Positions 52,892 through 63,477 are shown, counted from the stretch's first letter. The stretch is 64,000 nucleotides of DNA from Bacteroidota bacterium (GCA_039111535.1 JBCCIM010000006.1:1-64000); one strand, 5' to 3'. Numbers and translations are program-made. Notes: generated by a model not told the origin, from the letters alone.

Positions 52892-54622
52892 CTAGTTGTT
52901 TGCAAAAGTCATTACCTTGGCATCAACAAAATTTTCAGCGTCGATTTTGTACATGTAGACGCCACTGCTCATGGTCCGCCCGGATTCATCTCTGCCATTC
53001 CAGGAAGTGTTGTAACAGCCGACTTCCAGGTCCTGATCAACCAGCGTCGCGATTTCTGTTCCAGTCAAATCATATACCGATACCTGTACCCTTGCCGGCT
53101 GTGAGATGTGGAAGTTTATCGTCGTTTGCGGATTAAACGGATTGGGGTAGTTCTGGTAGAGCTCTGATTCCTGCGGCGCAATGTGCGCTTCTTTTGTATC
53201 TATCAGAATGCCATCAAGTATGGCGATGGTTGCGTGGTCATGCGCAAGCGCAGGTTCGTCTAAAAAGGCATTGGTAATACCGTGTCCGTAAAACATGTCC
53301 TGTCCCGGATCGGAACCCCGTTCGCGGGAATGATCGACAAGGAGGTGTTTCATCAAGCCGGGCGTGACGTCTTTCTCTTTGCTATGGATCAATGCAGCAA
53401 CGCCGGTCAGGAATGCAGCGCTTACGCTAGAGCCGGCAGCCCAGCCCCAACCATTGGCAACGGTGCTGAATACAAGGTCAAAAGTCCAGCATGGGCGATT
53501 CAGCCCTTCTTTGACACAGTAATCACGCCCCGGATAAGCAATGTCGCCGCCTGGGGCGGCAAAGTTGATCACATTGGCCCCGAAGTTACTGTAGCTTGTT
53601 GGCTTTTCAGGATTAGCTTCTGCATCAAAGGCCCATCCGACTGGTGCCGTTGCTGATACCGCTATAAAGGGTGTAGCACTTGCCGGCAGGTAAAGGCAGC
53701 AGGTGTCGAGGTTTTTCTTCTCGTCCCCAGCCGGCGCAATCAGGGTGACCCCTTTTTTAATGGCGTAAGTACCGACAACTTCTAACATCGCTTTCATCTC
53801 TGATGCCCGGATGCCCGTTGGACCGTCTTTGTGGTACAGCTTGCCGAGGCCGACGTTGGCGATGTGAACGTCCTGGTTTGCTGCATAAACTAACGCATCC
53901 AGTAACCAGGAGAAATCTCCACTACCTGTTTTATGTGAGGCAACCTTGAGCGCGATCAGTTCGGCTTCGGGGGCAACGCCTGTTGTCCCTTTGCCATTTT
54001 TTGCGGCTGCAATAACACCTGCGATATGGGTGCCGTGGTTAAATCCAAAATCTTGCTGGACATCCCAGTTTTCTGTAGGGACAAATGACTTGCTCAGCGA
54101 TTGATTGAGGTTGGGCGCAATGTCTACGTGGTCCGGATCAATTCCGTTGTCGATAATTGCAATACGGACGCCCTGACCTTTGCTTTTTTTCCATGCTTCC
54201 TCGGCATCGATGGCGTCGAGCCCCCACTGCAAATTGGATAGGTCCTGGGCGGCCTCTTCTGACGGTAACTCAGATTCGGGCAATCCAAGCAAAATGGTTT
54301 TGGCGGGGTCGATCCACTGGACTTCCGGATCATCGGATACAAGCGATACGCCAGCAAACCTGCGGACCCTGGCCTTAAGTCCCTGGTCGCCGTGAAAACA
54401 GACCAGGTGGGATGCACCCAGATTTATTTCGTTGCTTACTTCGCCGTGCTCAGCTGTGATATAAGATTTGAGTGCGCCAAGTTGCTGGTCCGAAACCTGG
54501 GCAATAAAATTATTCTGACCCCACGCCACGCGTGTGCCAAGGCATAAGAAGACAAAAACCAACAGCAAACGCGCCGGCAAATAAAAACTGGTTGTTGAAA
54601 AAGAAAATCGTAGCAACTGCAT
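52892..54622 (-). CDS. S8 subtilase paralogue with altered catalytic motifs and T9SS tail
   Basis: The 576-residue protein has a signal peptide ending AWGQ, an inhibitor-like N-terminal region, a subtilase domain (about 120-430) and a T9SS sorting tail (YQNYPNPFNPQTTINFHI). It is a close paralogue of the next subtilase. The Asp (IIDNGID) and His (HGTHIAG) blocks are kept. The oxyanion Asn of AGN is Asp (LIAPAGDEKKN), and the Ser block reads GSSVSAAFLTG instead of GTSMAAPHVTG, keeping Ser but losing the usual Pro-His. Activity may be low or changed. It starts at the ATG before the signal peptide; longer starts only add unconserved residues. Confidence 0.87.
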   Translation of the reverse strand: MQLLRFSFSTTSFYLPARLLLVFVFLCLGTRVAWGQNNFIAQVSDQQLGALKSYITAEHGEVSNEINLGASHLVCFHGDQGLKARVRRFAGVSLVSDDPEVQWIDPAKTILLGLPESELPSEEAAQDLSNLQWGLDAIDAEEAWKKSKGQGVRIAIIDNGIDPDHVDIAPNLNQSLSKSFVPTENWDVQQDFGFNHGTHIAGVIAAAKNGKGTTGVAPEAELIALKVASHKTGSGDFSWLLDALVYAANQDVHIANVGLGKLYHKDGPTGIRASEMKAMLEVVGTYAIKKGVTLIAPAGDEKKNLDTCCLYLPASATPFIAVSATAPVGWAFDAEANPEKPTSYSNFGANVINFAAPGGDIAYPGRDYCVKEGLNRPCWTFDLVFSTVANGWGWAAGSSVSAAFLTGVAALIHSKEKDVTPGLMKHLLVDHSRERGSDPGQDMFYGHGITNAFLDEPALAHDHATIAILDGILIDTKEAHIAPQESELYQNYPNPFNPQTTINFHISQPARVQVSVYDLTGTEIATLVDQDLEVGCYNTSWNGRDESGRTMSSGVYMYKIDAENFVDAKVMTFANN

Positions 54623-54937
54623 ACGGCTTACAGTAGGGGCTTGATTTGGGTCTGTGGACAAGCTGTTTTGAGGGTTGCTGAAGCAGCAAGAAGGGTTTAG
54701 ACTGAAGGGAGGCTGTCTAAGAAGTCCTTTTTTGAGATTTGCGCTTTGGTTTTGGACTACTGCCAAAAACCAGACCAAAACGGCTTCCTTTTTAGGGGAT
54801 TTTAACTACAGCCCAAAGAAACGACAGGCTTATTTAAGTCGCATTGGTCAAGGACGGAAGTGTGTAGCAGTATTTGGCTACGCCGCATGCGCCAGCAAGC
54901 CCGAGAATTGATGGAGGTTTGGCGCAGGCGCGGTGGT

Positions 54938-55081
54938 AAATATCGAACACAGAACAAGGAACCCCTAATGTCGAAGGAAAATTCAATCACTCCTCACTCC
55001 TCACTCCTCACTCCTCACTCCTCACTCCTCACTCCTCACTCCTCACTCCTCACTCCTCACTCCTCACTCCTCACTCCTCAC
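54938..55081 (+). repeat. Heptanucleotide array (ACTCCTC)x13 with conserved leader, copy 2
   Basis: The leader at 54938-54988 (AAATATCGAACACAGAAC, then AATGTCGAAGGAAAATTC) matches the leader at 4622-4672 with few differences. Thirteen perfect ACTCCTC units follow at 54989-55079. It lies between the two subtilase paralogues, just past the terminator of the second one. Copy number differs from copy 1 (6 units), as expected of slippage-prone arrays. Confidence 0.93.
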
Positions 55082-55082
55082 T

Positions 55083-55139
55083 AAAAAAGAACCGCACAGT
55101 AGCCGGCGGCCTGAGCAGGGCGCGCCGGTACTGTGCGGT
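55083..55139 (-). terminator. Rho-independent terminator of the second subtilase gene
   Basis: ACCGCACAGTA (55091-55101) and TACTGTGCGGT (55129-55139) form an 11-bp stem with an inner G/C-rich pairing. Six A at 55083-55088 give the U-run on the minus strand. It lies about 30-80 nt after the subtilase stop. Confidence 0.85.
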
Positions 55140-55166
55140 GCTGTGTTGGGTATTGAGTTTTTTGGT

Positions 55167-56879
55167 TTACTTGAGCAATGTCATTACGCGGGATGCTGTG
55201 AAGTTGCCTGCAACAATTTTGTACAGGTAAACCCCGCTAGCAACCGATTGCCCGCCGGCATCTTTGCCGTTCCATGAAGTTGTGTAAGAACCCGCAACCA
55301 TGGACTGGTTAACCAGCGATGCGACCTGGCGGCCCATCATGTCGTATACCGCGACCTGAACATCTGCCTGTTCTGCGAGATGGAAATTGATCGCTGTTGT
55401 CGGATTGAATGGGTTAGGATAGTTTTGCTCAATTGCAAAGCTGGTCGGGGTTTCTGTATCAAACCCGGCAGTTGCTACCAGATTGTCCGTTGCAGCAACG
55501 CCGTTGTCTCTGGTGCGCCAGAGTCCCAGTGCAGATTCTGCATCTACGCGACCGTGGCCAAAGAACGTGTCGTCACCAGGTGTGTCACCTAGTTTGTTAG
55601 CTGATGCCTTGAGCATGTTTTTGAGCTGTGCCGGGGTGGCGCCCTTTTTCCAACTCTTAAGCAGTGCTGCAACACCCGTCACGTGAGGGGCAGCCATGCT
55701 TGTGCCGGCAGCCCATCCCCAGCCTTCGTTGATTGTGCTGAAGACAAGGTCGAATACCCAGCAAGGCTGCGTTAATCCGCCAACCGTACAGGTCTCCGCT
55801 CCGGCATAAAGGGCGTCACCGCCTGGGCCAGCAAAATCGATGTGCCGGTCTCCATAGTTGGAATAGCTTGCCGGTACATCCATGTTTGTGCCCGGGTTCA
55901 GCCCCCAGCCTACTGGTGTAGTTGCTGAAACTGACAGAAAGTGCTTGGCACCACTTGGCAGTGCGATACAGCAGTTGTCTATGTTGAGGCTGTTGTTGCC
56001 AGCTGCAGCGATTAGCATTGTACCACGCTCGTTGGCGTACTCACCTACTGCATTGAGTATTTCTCTCAGTGCCCGCCCATCAGCACCAGCAGATCCTCCT
56101 TTAGGGAAAACCGCACCAAGGCTAAGGTTGGCAATGTCGACATCGTTGTCAGCGGCGTATACCACTGCATCGATTATCCAGCTGAAATTGCCACTTCCGG
56201 TGAATTCGGAAAGGACCTTCAGGGCAACCAGTTCAACTTCTGGTGCAACACCGATGGTACCAAGTCCGTTGTCGGCAGCAGCTATAGTGCCGGCTACGTG
56301 TGTGCCATGGTTAAAGCCAAATCCGGACTGGATATTCCAGTCCTCGTTCGGTACAAACGACTTGCTCAACGCACTGTTGAGGTTTGGCGCAAGGTCAGGA
56401 TGTTCTGCGTCGATGCCACTGTCGAGGACAGCCACGCGTACGCCGGCGCCCCGCCTTTTTCGCCATGATTCGGGCGCATTGATAGCGTCATGCCCCCACT
56501 GAAGGTCGAAGAAAAAATCGTCATCGCCACTGTTAGGTGGATTGCCGAAGGTCTCTGCAGCGCCAACGATGGCCTGCATGTCTGGCTGGATCCACGCTAC
56601 ATTGGGATCGTTGGCCACCTGGTTGGCCGCTTTGTGTTGCCGGGCAAAGCGTTTTACCTGCCGATCTCCGCTGAAACAGACAACGGAGGTGCCATCTAAC
56701 TGAATTACTTTGGTAATACTGCCGCCGGTTGCTGAAATATCTGATATGAAGGTATCCAGATTTTCAGTCTCAACGTGGGCGAGGAAGTTGTCTTGTGCTG
56801 AAGCTGTTGCTGCTATGAGCGGCAACATGAAAAAGAGCGTGAGCGCAACGCGCCACCACCTGGTAGAAGTTCGTCTCAT
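55167..56879 (-). CDS. S8 subtilisin-like protease with T9SS tail
   Basis: The 570-residue protein starts at MRRTSTRWWRVALTLFFMLP with a signal peptide ending ATASAQ. The subtilase domain has intact blocks: AVLDSGIDAEHPDL (Asp), HGTHVAGTIAA (His), LIAAAGNNSLN (oxyanion Asn) and GTSMAAPHVTGVAALL (Ser). EQNYPNPFNPTTAINFHL and the following strands form the T9SS sorting domain. It is probably a secreted or cell-surface protease. Paired Cys in the Ser-side loop (DNCCI) recur in the paralogue (DTCCL). The upstream start at 57059 would precede the signal by 60 residues and is rejected. Confidence 0.93.
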   Translation of the reverse strand: MRRTSTRWWRVALTLFFMLPLIAATASAQDNFLAHVETENLDTFISDISATGGSITKVIQLDGTSVVCFSGDRQVKRFARQHKAANQVANDPNVAWIQPDMQAIVGAAETFGNPPNSGDDDFFFDLQWGHDAINAPESWRKRRGAGVRVAVLDSGIDAEHPDLAPNLNSALSKSFVPNEDWNIQSGFGFNHGTHVAGTIAAADNGLGTIGVAPEVELVALKVLSEFTGSGNFSWIIDAVVYAADNDVDIANLSLGAVFPKGGSAGADGRALREILNAVGEYANERGTMLIAAAGNNSLNIDNCCIALPSGAKHFLSVSATTPVGWGLNPGTNMDVPASYSNYGDRHIDFAGPGGDALYAGAETCTVGGLTQPCWVFDLVFSTINEGWGWAAGTSMAAPHVTGVAALLKSWKKGATPAQLKNMLKASANKLGDTPGDDTFFGHGRVDAESALGLWRTRDNGVAATDNLVATAGFDTETPTSFAIEQNYPNPFNPTTAINFHLAEQADVQVAVYDMMGRQVASLVNQSMVAGSYTTSWNGKDAGGQSVASGVYLYKIVAGNFTASRVMTLLK

Positions 56880-57135
56880 CCTGAAATTCTTTTGAGTTAG
56901 GAGGGAATAGATCTGCAGAAAGGATGGCCGTGTCGCCTGCGCATGGTGGTGCAGGGATGGTAGGGTGCCGGCAGTATCGGTGAGCCGGCGTAGAAACCTT
57001 TGCTTGCAGGGATAGCTTCGGTGGTGAATCGAAACCGCGGTGCGTAGTGGGGCTCCCAATGAACAAAAAAAACTAAGGGATCTAATCAGCCATAGACGCC
57101 AATTAGAAAGAGAATTGCGTTACGGGGGCACATCT

Positions 57136-57160
57136 CGGGCTGGTCCATTGGCGCAGCCCG
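57136..57160 (-). terminator. Hairpin downstream of ndh
   Basis: CGGGCTG (57136-57142) and CAGCCCG (57154-57160) pair, and GTGC/GCAC (57165-57168 with 57074 excluded; right arm 57174-57177) adds a second small stem nearer the ndh stop. No U-run follows on the minus strand. The rest of the gap between 56880 and 57190 holds no gene and should contain the promoter of the second subtilase. Confidence 0.4.
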
Positions 57161-57190
57161 ATTAGTGCAAAAAGCACGGTAGGCTCAATC

Positions 57191-58498
57191 TTACACTTCT
57201 GTGAGGGCCGGCGAAGGGCTATCAGGGGCAGATTCAACCAGGTCTGGTGCTTCCTCAGTTGCCGGCATAATAAGCCGGGCGCTACGGTCGTACGTGAAAT
57301 AATTCCAGGCCCAGTTAAGCAAAACGTTCAACCGATTTCTGAAACCTACCAGTTGCATCAGGTGCAAAACGAGCCACATAACCCAGGCAAGAAACCCGGT
57401 GTTGCGGATACCTATGTCGAGCTGAGAAACCGCGGCATTGCGCCCAATGGTTGCCATGATACCGCGGCTTTTGTAGCTGAAGGGTGTTGCCGGCTTTCCG
57501 TTGAGGTGCCGGATGATCTGTTCTGCAACGTGTTGGCCGCCTTGCATGGCTACAGGCGCTAGTTGAGGGTCTATCTCTTCTGCTTTGTTTTTGCTTGCTG
57601 CAATGTCGCCAACGGCAAAAACCTGCTCGTGCCCTGGAATACTGAGATCCTCCGCTACGTCAATGCGGCCGGCGCGCGCAGTAGGCAGGCCCAGTATTTC
57701 TCCGAGCGGATTGGCACGCACGCCTGCTGCCCAGATCATGGTTTGCGTTGGAATCTGCGTGCCATCACCCAGGTGTACCGCATCGGGAGTCACCCGGACA
57801 ACTTGTGTGTTGAGCATCACATTGACGCCACGTCGTTCAAGCTGCTTGCGTGCATAGGGCTGTAATTTTTCGTGGTAGGCATTTAACAGGTTGGATGATG
57901 CCTCAACCAGGTAGACTTGTGCTTTATCAACCGGCAGGTGGGGGAAATCTTTTTTGAGCACCTTCTGAAAGAGCTCGCATAATGCGCCGGCCATCTCAAC
58001 ACCTGTCGGGCCACCACCAACGACGACGACGTTAAGCAGGGTATCTGCGGTTGACTTGCGCAAGCGGTTTGCTGTTTCAAATCTTTCGATGATATGGGAG
58101 CGCAAGTTAACGGCTTCTGTGAGATTTTTTAAGCCAAAACCATGCTGTGCTGCGCCAGCAACGCCGAAAAAGTTGGTAGTGGCGCCGGCTGCGACAATCA
58201 GATAATCAAAGGGGATGCGGGTGCCGTCGAGGATGTGTAATTGCCGCTGTGCCCAGTCAACCCCTGTGACTTCGCCAAGATAAAAATCGAAGTTTTTCTG
58301 CTTATGGAAAATGCCGCGCACAGCGTGTGCAATTTCTTCAGCCTCCAGGCCGGCGGTAGCTACCTGGTAGAGTAGCGGTTGGAATGTGTGATAATTGTTT
58401 TTGTCGATAAGCAATACGTCGACTGGCGCGTTGCGCAGGTGCCGGGCTGCGCTCAATCCACCAAACCCAGCGCCTATTATTACAACTCTTGGTTTCAT
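57191..58498 (-). CDS. ndh: Type II NADH dehydrogenase
   Basis: The 435-residue flavoprotein has the FAD-binding VVIIGAGFGGLSAARHL at residues 4-20, the NADH-binding VVVVGGGPTGVEMAGAL near 165 and AVGDIAA near 290. The C-terminal part has a hydrophobic stretch (FLAWVMWLVLHLMQLVGF) that associates with the membrane. It passes electrons from NADH to quinone without pumping protons. The small coiled-coil membrane protein gene lies 37 nt upstream, on the same strand. Confidence 0.93.
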   Translation of the reverse strand: MKPRVVIIGAGFGGLSAARHLRNAPVDVLLIDKNNYHTFQPLLYQVATAGLEAEEIAHAVRGIFHKQKNFDFYLGEVTGVDWAQRQLHILDGTRIPFDYLIVAAGATTNFFGVAGAAQHGFGLKNLTEAVNLRSHIIERFETANRLRKSTADTLLNVVVVGGGPTGVEMAGALCELFQKVLKKDFPHLPVDKAQVYLVEASSNLLNAYHEKLQPYARKQLERRGVNVMLNTQVVRVTPDAVHLGDGTQIPTQTMIWAAGVRANPLGEILGLPTARAGRIDVAEDLSIPGHEQVFAVGDIAASKNKAEEIDPQLAPVAMQGGQHVAEQIIRHLNGKPATPFSYKSRGIMATIGRNAAVSQLDIGIRNTGFLAWVMWLVLHLMQLVGFRNRLNVLLNWAWNYFTYDRSARLIMPATEEAPDLVESAPDSPSPALTEV

Positions 58499-58535
58499 AA
58501 TGCTACCTGGTTTAGCTTCTCAAATCGGTTAGGGT

Positions 58536-58913
58536 CTATACACGAAGGCGTCGGGCAAGTTGCTCTGCTTTTTCCCGCGCTTCATCTTCATCAATTGGGG
58601 GAATAGTAATCGCAGGTTTGGCTGCTTCGATTTCCAGCTTTTTAGTTTCAGCTGATTTCTCTTCATCAAGCAATACGTCCCATACCTGGCTTGTAACAAT
58701 CGTTTCCAGGTTTTGAAGGCGCGATAGCAGTGCACTTTTCTCTGATTCTGAAGACTCCAGTTTTTTCAGGAGGTCATTTACTTTGGTCTCCAGATGTTCG
58801 GTCGATTCTCCAAGTTGAAGTTGCTTCTCCTTAAAACTCAACCATTCCTTGAATGCACCGAATAAAATGCCGGCAATGGGGATGAGTATCCAGCTAAAGG
58901 CCCAAAATGCCAT
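58536..58913 (-). CDS. Small membrane-anchored coiled-coil protein
   Basis: The 125-residue protein has one N-terminal membrane segment (about 4-22, WAFSWILIPIAGILFGAF), then a charged helix with heptad character (about 28-75; LGESTEHLETKVNDLLKKLE, EKSALLSRLQNLETIV) and an acidic tail. It resembles PspB-like envelope proteins in layout, but I cannot assign the family firmly. It immediately precedes ndh and probably shares its transcript. Confidence 0.7.
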   Translation of the reverse strand: MAFWAFSWILIPIAGILFGAFKEWLSFKEKQLQLGESTEHLETKVNDLLKKLESSESEKSALLSRLQNLETIVTSQVWDVLLDEEKSAETKKLEIEAAKPAITIPPIDEDEAREKAEQLARRLRV

Positions 58914-59133
58914 GTTGTGCTTCTTGTGTGGTTAATTGATGCTACAATGCAAGATACGTCTTTTCCAGCATGAAGGGTTCAGTATGGCGTTCGAAAAATT
59001 CTCAAGTTGCTGTTGTGCTGCAAAATTATCTTGAACTTTTTCTACAGGCCGGGAACCTAACCAGAATTGCGGAGCCTTTTGCTAAATATGTGGTAATAAA
59101 CAAATTAACTAACACCTACGGTCGCTTTTCTTA

Positions 59134-59925
59134 GTGTTTCAAGAGCGCAACATATTTCGCTTCTCGGTTAAAGGGTTTCTCAGTGGTCTGCTTGGCAGGT
59201 CGATGAAGCCAGGGCGGAAGTATCGGTTGTCGCGAAAAGCGATGGAGGCCCTGGTTGGCTTCCGCATTGGGGATATGGCCCTTTATGAGCGCGCCATGCG
59301 ACATCGGTCCTTGTTACGTGGCGAGCCGGAATCTGGTACCCGGTCAAACGAACGCCTCGAATTCCTCGGAGATGCCGTGCTTGGTTTTATAACGGCAGAA
59401 CATCTCTTTGAACATTTTCCCGAAAAAGATGAAGGGTTTCTTACCCGGTTGAGGGCAAAATTGGTTAACGGGAAGGCCCTTGCAATTTGTGCAGAAGAAA
59501 TCAACCTGGGCTCCCTCATCCTGATGAGCAAGAATATGGTGCAGGAGCAAGGCCGGCAAAATCGCACCATTCTCGCTGATGCCTTCGAAGCGCTCATTGG
59601 AGCCATTTATCTTGATCAGGGGTTGGATACTGCCCGGCATTTTATTGAGCGCACGATGCTGAATCAAGTTGACCTCAAGGCGCTCGCCCAGCAATACGAT
59701 AACTTTAAAAGCCTGCTGCTCGAATATGCCCAGGCGAGAAGTTGGGCCCAGCCTATCTACCGCGTTGTGTCCGAAGAAGGCCCCAGCCACGCCAAAACGT
59801 TTTCAGTTGATGTAATCCTGAAAGGGGAGCCACACGGTCGTGGGCAGGGAGGGAGCAAAAAAATGGCTGAACAACGCGCCGCCAAAGAAGCCTTGAAACT
59901 CCTCCGCAGTAAACCCCGCACCTGA
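59134..59925 (+). CDS. rnc: Ribonuclease III
   Basis: The 263-residue protein has the RNase III signature RSNERLEFLGDAVLGF near residues 70-85 with the metal-binding acidic residues, a second acidic site in ADAFEALIGAIYLDQG, and a C-terminal double-stranded-RNA-binding domain (DNFKSLLLEYAQ to KKMAEQRAAKEALKLL). It cuts double-stranded RNA, including rRNA precursors. The start is either GTG 59134 or ATG 59203 (MKPGRKYRLS); the extra 23 residues are basic and not conserved. Here rnc is not followed by era or recO. Confidence 0.93.
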   Translation: MFQERNIFRFSVKGFLSGLLGRSMKPGRKYRLSRKAMEALVGFRIGDMALYERAMRHRSLLRGEPESGTRSNERLEFLGDAVLGFITAEHLFEHFPEKDEGFLTRLRAKLVNGKALAICAEEINLGSLILMSKNMVQEQGRQNRTILADAFEALIGAIYLDQGLDTARHFIERTMLNQVDLKALAQQYDNFKSLLLEYAQARSWAQPIYRVVSEEGPSHAKTFSVDVILKGEPHGRGQGGSKKMAEQRAAKEALKLLRSKPRT

Positions 59926-60086
59926 CGTCTCTTTCACAGCCGTTTCTGGCAATTTGAACCATCTTTCGTGAAGAAAATGCGGGGGTGGCTTGCCTTGGAA
60001 ACTTCCTGTATATTCTGGTCTACTAGGGGCATATTCGAAGCGCTTCCCACCACGCCTCACTTACCTACCGAAAATTGCACAAAGGC

Positions 60087-62966
60087 ATGGCCATAAATCT
60101 GTCTTTTACCGATAAATTTACCCGCCGTCACAATGGCTCTTCCAGCGAAGAAGTACAGCAAATGCTGGAAACCGTTGGCTTAAAATCAATGGATGCGCTT
60201 GCGCAGGCAACTGTGCCCTCGTCGATTCTGAGAGCGGAAGCGCTTGCCTTGCCCCCAGCGTTGTCAGAGTATGAGCTCTTACAACGTGTGAAGGAGCTTG
60301 CCGGCCAAAACGAAGTCTACCGCTCTTTTATTGGGATGGGATATCATGACACGGTTACCCCGCCCGCCGTGCAGCGTAATGTTCTTGAAAACCCTGCATG
60401 GTACACGCAGTACACGCCTTATCAGGCTGAAATTTCGCAGGGGCGGCTCGAGGCGTTGCTCAATTTTCAAACGATGATCATCGACCTGACGGGTATGGAG
60501 ATAGCCAACTCGTCTCTCCTTGATGAAGGTACTGCTGCTGCAGAGGCCATGATGATGTTCAGCCGGCTGTCGCGCCGTTCCGGGAAAACAGCCTTCTTTA
60601 TTGATGAGCGCTGTCACCCGCAAACAATAGACGTCGTGGCAACGCGGGCAGAGCCTCTTGGTATCGATATCCGGGTTGGCAACTTTGCCGACTACACCTT
60701 TGCTGAAGACGTATTTGGTGCCCTCCTGCAGTATCCCGCCACTGATGGCGAAGTGGTAGACTATGCCGCGTTCTGCGAAGCTGCCCATGACAGTGACGCC
60801 TATGTTGTTGTTGCAGCCGACTTGCTAAGCCTGGCGCTCTTGACGCCACCGGGGGAGTTTGGGGCGGATGTTGTTGTTGGTAACTCGCAGCGTTTTGGTG
60901 TCCCTCTTGGCTACGGTGGGCCGCATGCAGCATTTTTTGCCACACGGGAAACCTACAAACGTCAGGTGCCGGGCCGTATCATTGGCGTATCGATTGATGC
61001 AGACGGTCGGCCAGCGCTCCGGATGGCCTTACAAACACGTGAGCAGCACATTCGCCGGGACAAGGCGACCTCGAATATTTGTACAGCCCAGGTACTGCTG
61101 GCCGTGATGGCCAGTATGTACGCTGTGTACCACGGCCCGAAAGGTATCCGGCTGATTGCTGAACGCGTTCATAATGCCACGCGCGTGCTGGCGAATGGTT
61201 TGCAAAAGCTTGGCTATGTATTGCGCCACGAACACTTTTTCGACACGCTACGGGTAGAGCTCGACGATGAGACCCTGGATCGCGTGCTCATTGCGGCTGA
61301 ACATAACCGGGTTAACCTCCGCGTCTTCCGCGATGGTACCGTTGGTATTTCGCTCGATGAAACGGTCACTGCAGACGATCTGGATACCCTGTTTGCCATT
61401 TTTGACCTGGAAGCTTCCGTGGATGCAGATGCTGTTGAAATTGCAGAAGAATTGGCGCCGGGTTACAGCGGTCCGCTTACCCGCCAGTCTGGATACATGG
61501 ACCATCCGGTATTCAATAGCTACCATTCAGAAAGTGAGTTGATGCGGTATATTCATCATCTTGCTTCGCTTGACCTGTCGCTTACGACGAGTATGATTCC
61601 GCTCGGTTCTTGTACGATGAAGCTGAACGCAGCGGCTGAGCTTATGCCTGTCACGATGGCCGGCTTCAACCGGATACACCCGTTTGCGCCATCGGTGCAA
61701 ACAAAAGGGTACCAGGTTATCATCGAAGAACTCGAAAATTGGCTTGCTGAAATCACTGGCTTTACCTCGGTTTCGCTGCAGCCTAACTCAGGTGCTTCTG
61801 GTGAGTATACCGGCCTGTTGACCATCCGTGCGTATCACGAAAGCAGAAACGACCACCATCGGAATGTGTGTATTGTGCCGCAGTCGGCACATGGTACGAA
61901 TCCTGCCAGCGCCATTATGGCCGGTATGAAGGTCGTTATCGTTGGTTGTGATGACGCGGGAAATATCGACCTGGAAGATTTGCGGGAAAAAGCCACAACG
62001 CATGCTGATACGCTTGCTGCCGTGATGGTTACCTATCCGTCTACGCATGGGGTTTTTGAAGAAGGTATCCGGGAAATCTGCCAGATCATCCATGATAATG
62101 GCGGGATGGTGTACCTCGACGGCGCCAACATGAACGCGCAGGTGGGGTTATGCCGGCCGGGTGATTATGGTGCAGATGTGTGTCATCTCAACCTGCACAA
62201 AACGTTTAGCATCCCTCATGGCGGCGGCGGCCCGGGTATGGGGCCAATCTGTGTAAATGACCACCTTGCTCCATTCCTTCCTGGCCACGTGGTTGTGCCT
62301 ACAGGAGGTGAACATGCCATTGGAGCAGTCTCGGCAGCGCCTTATGGCAGCGCCAGTATTTTGCTTATCTCCTGGGCCTATATCGCGATGATGGGCCCCG
62401 ATGGCCTGCGCGAAGCTTCCCAGATGGCCATTCTCAACGCCAACTACATTGCCCGCCGCATCGAAGGACATTTCCCGATTCTTTACCGTGGCGAGAAAGG
62501 CTACGTGGCGCATGAGTTTATCATGGATCTGCGTCCCTACCGGCAAGCCAGCGGCATCACAGAACAGGATGTTGCCAAGCGTTTGATGGACTATGGATAC
62601 CATGCACCTACCATGTCGTGGCCAGTTGTGGGTACCATGATGATTGAGCCGACAGAGAGTGAGTCCAAAGCTGAACTGGATCGTTTTTGTGATGCAATGA
62701 TTTCCATCAGAAGCGAAATCCAGGAAGTAGAGCTTGGTGTAGTTGATGCGACGCTCAACGTGCTCAAGCAGGCGCCACACACTGCAGCAATGGTGGTTTC
62801 AGATGAATGGGACATGCCTTATGCACGCGAGAAAGCTGCCTTCCCATTGCCATGGACAAGGTCCCATAAATTCTGGCCTTCCGTACGCCGGCTGAACGAT
62901 GCCCATGGCGATCGAAATCTCATCTGTACCTGCCCACCAATCGAAGCCTACGCTGAAGTGTCATAA
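60087..62966 (+). CDS. gcvP: Glycine dehydrogenase (decarboxylating), P protein
   Basis: The 959-residue protein is a single-chain P protein of the glycine cleavage system, with N- and C-terminal aspartate-aminotransferase-like halves. The pyridoxal phosphate Lys lies in [16 protein letters not shown] near residue 705. Other family blocks include [37 protein letters not shown] and [10 protein letters not shown]. It decarboxylates glycine and passes the aminomethyl group to GcvH. Neither gcvH nor gcvT is in the window. The ATG at 60087 is preferred over TTG 60075. Confidence 0.97.
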   Translation: MAINLSFTDKFTRRHNGSSSEEVQQMLETVGLKSMDALAQATVPSSILRAEALALPPALSEYELLQRVKELAGQNEVYRSFIGMGYHDTVTPPAVQRNVLENPAWYTQYTPYQAEISQGRLEALLNFQTMIIDLTGMEIANSSLLDEGTAAAEAMMMFSRLSRRSGKTAFFIDERCHPQTIDVVATRAEPLGIDIRVGNFADYTFAEDVFGALLQYPATDGEVVDYAAFCEAAHDSDAYVVVAADLLSLALLTPPGEFGADVVVGNSQRFGVPLGYGGPHAAFFATRETYKRQVPGRIIGVSIDADGRPALRMALQTREQHIRRDKATSNICTAQVLLAVMASMYAVYHGPKGIRLIAERVHNATRVLANGLQKLGYVLRHEHFFDTLRVELDDETLDRVLIAAEHNRVNLRVFRDGTVGISLDETVTADDLDTLFAIFDLEASVDADAVEIAEELAPGYSGPLTRQSGYMDHPVFNSYHSESELMRYIHHLASLDLSLTTSMIPLGSCTMKLNAAAELMPVTMAGFNRIHPFAPSVQTKGYQVIIEELENWLAEITGFTSVSLQPNSGASGEYTGLLTIRAYHESRNDHHRNVCIVPQSAHGTNPASAIMAGMKVVIVGCDDAGNIDLEDLREKATTHADTLAAVMVTYPSTHGVFEEGIREICQIIHDNGGMVYLDGANMNAQVGLCRPGDYGADVCHLNLHKTFSIPHGGGGPGMGPICVNDHLAPFLPGHVVVPTGGEHAIGAVSAAPYGSASILLISWAYIAMMGPDGLREASQMAILNANYIARRIEGHFPILYRGEKGYVAHEFIMDLRPYRQASGITEQDVAKRLMDYGYHAPTMSWPVVGTMMIEPTESESKAELDRFCDAMISIRSEIQEVELGVVDATLNVLKQAPHTAAMVVSDEWDMPYAREKAAFPLPWTRSHKFWPSVRRLNDAHGDRNLICTCPPIEAYAEVS

Positions 62967-63477
62967 CTTTTGTGATTTTATCGTCAAGTAGGTCCACATT
63001 TCACGGATTGCTTATCAATTGTGACGAACCAATTTGAGCAACAGAAACAATGTCCGATTGCCTGAGTGTGAGAGGTCTTTCTTTTCAGTTGAGACCATTT
63101 TCTCTCAGAACGACGTTGCTTTTAGCGCACCCCTTTGTGCGCCTGTTGTAGTAGGTAAAACTGGATACGGTTATGGATTTTATGGATGATCCCACCGTTT
63201 TTCGGTGAACTCATTTCGTGTCTGTGCTAAACTTTTGCCCTCCTCGGCACATCTGCGGGTAGGACCCCTGGTGGCAGGCGAAAAGACACGATACAATCGC
63301 TTACGTTCTGTCGCGTTCATGTGGACCAACAGCAGCTTGATTGCTCAACAATTCTGCCTGGTCAGCACGAACGGTTCGACCTTGCTCTAGCGTGGCTACG
63401 CTCGTTCTTCTAACCCCTCAAGTGAAGGATACAGGGCTTTTCTTCTCTGGCTCCCTGGGATCCCGATTGTAATTTCT
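62967..63477 (+). other. Intergenic region with possible structured leader
   Basis: No gene is supported in these 511 bp. CGTGTCT (near 63216) can pair with AGACACG (near 63283), enclosing GTGC/GCAC and GCGGGT/ACCC pairings. This may be the 5' leader of the exported protein that starts at 63478, or simply a promoter region. A GGTTCGAC near 63372 does not belong to a tRNA fold. Confidence 0.35.

Noticed and set aside
54860-55084. Open frame encoding TPHSSLL repeats
   Set aside because: It exists only because the heptamer array is open rightwards; no start signal or conserved part.
55882-56502. 206-codon rightward open frame opposite the second subtilase
   Set aside because: Antisense shadow with low-complexity Ser/Ala/Pro content; the leftward frame has the full catalytic blocks.
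63300-63400. tRNA suggested by GGTTCGAC
   Set aside because: No acceptor, D or anticodon stems can be built around it.
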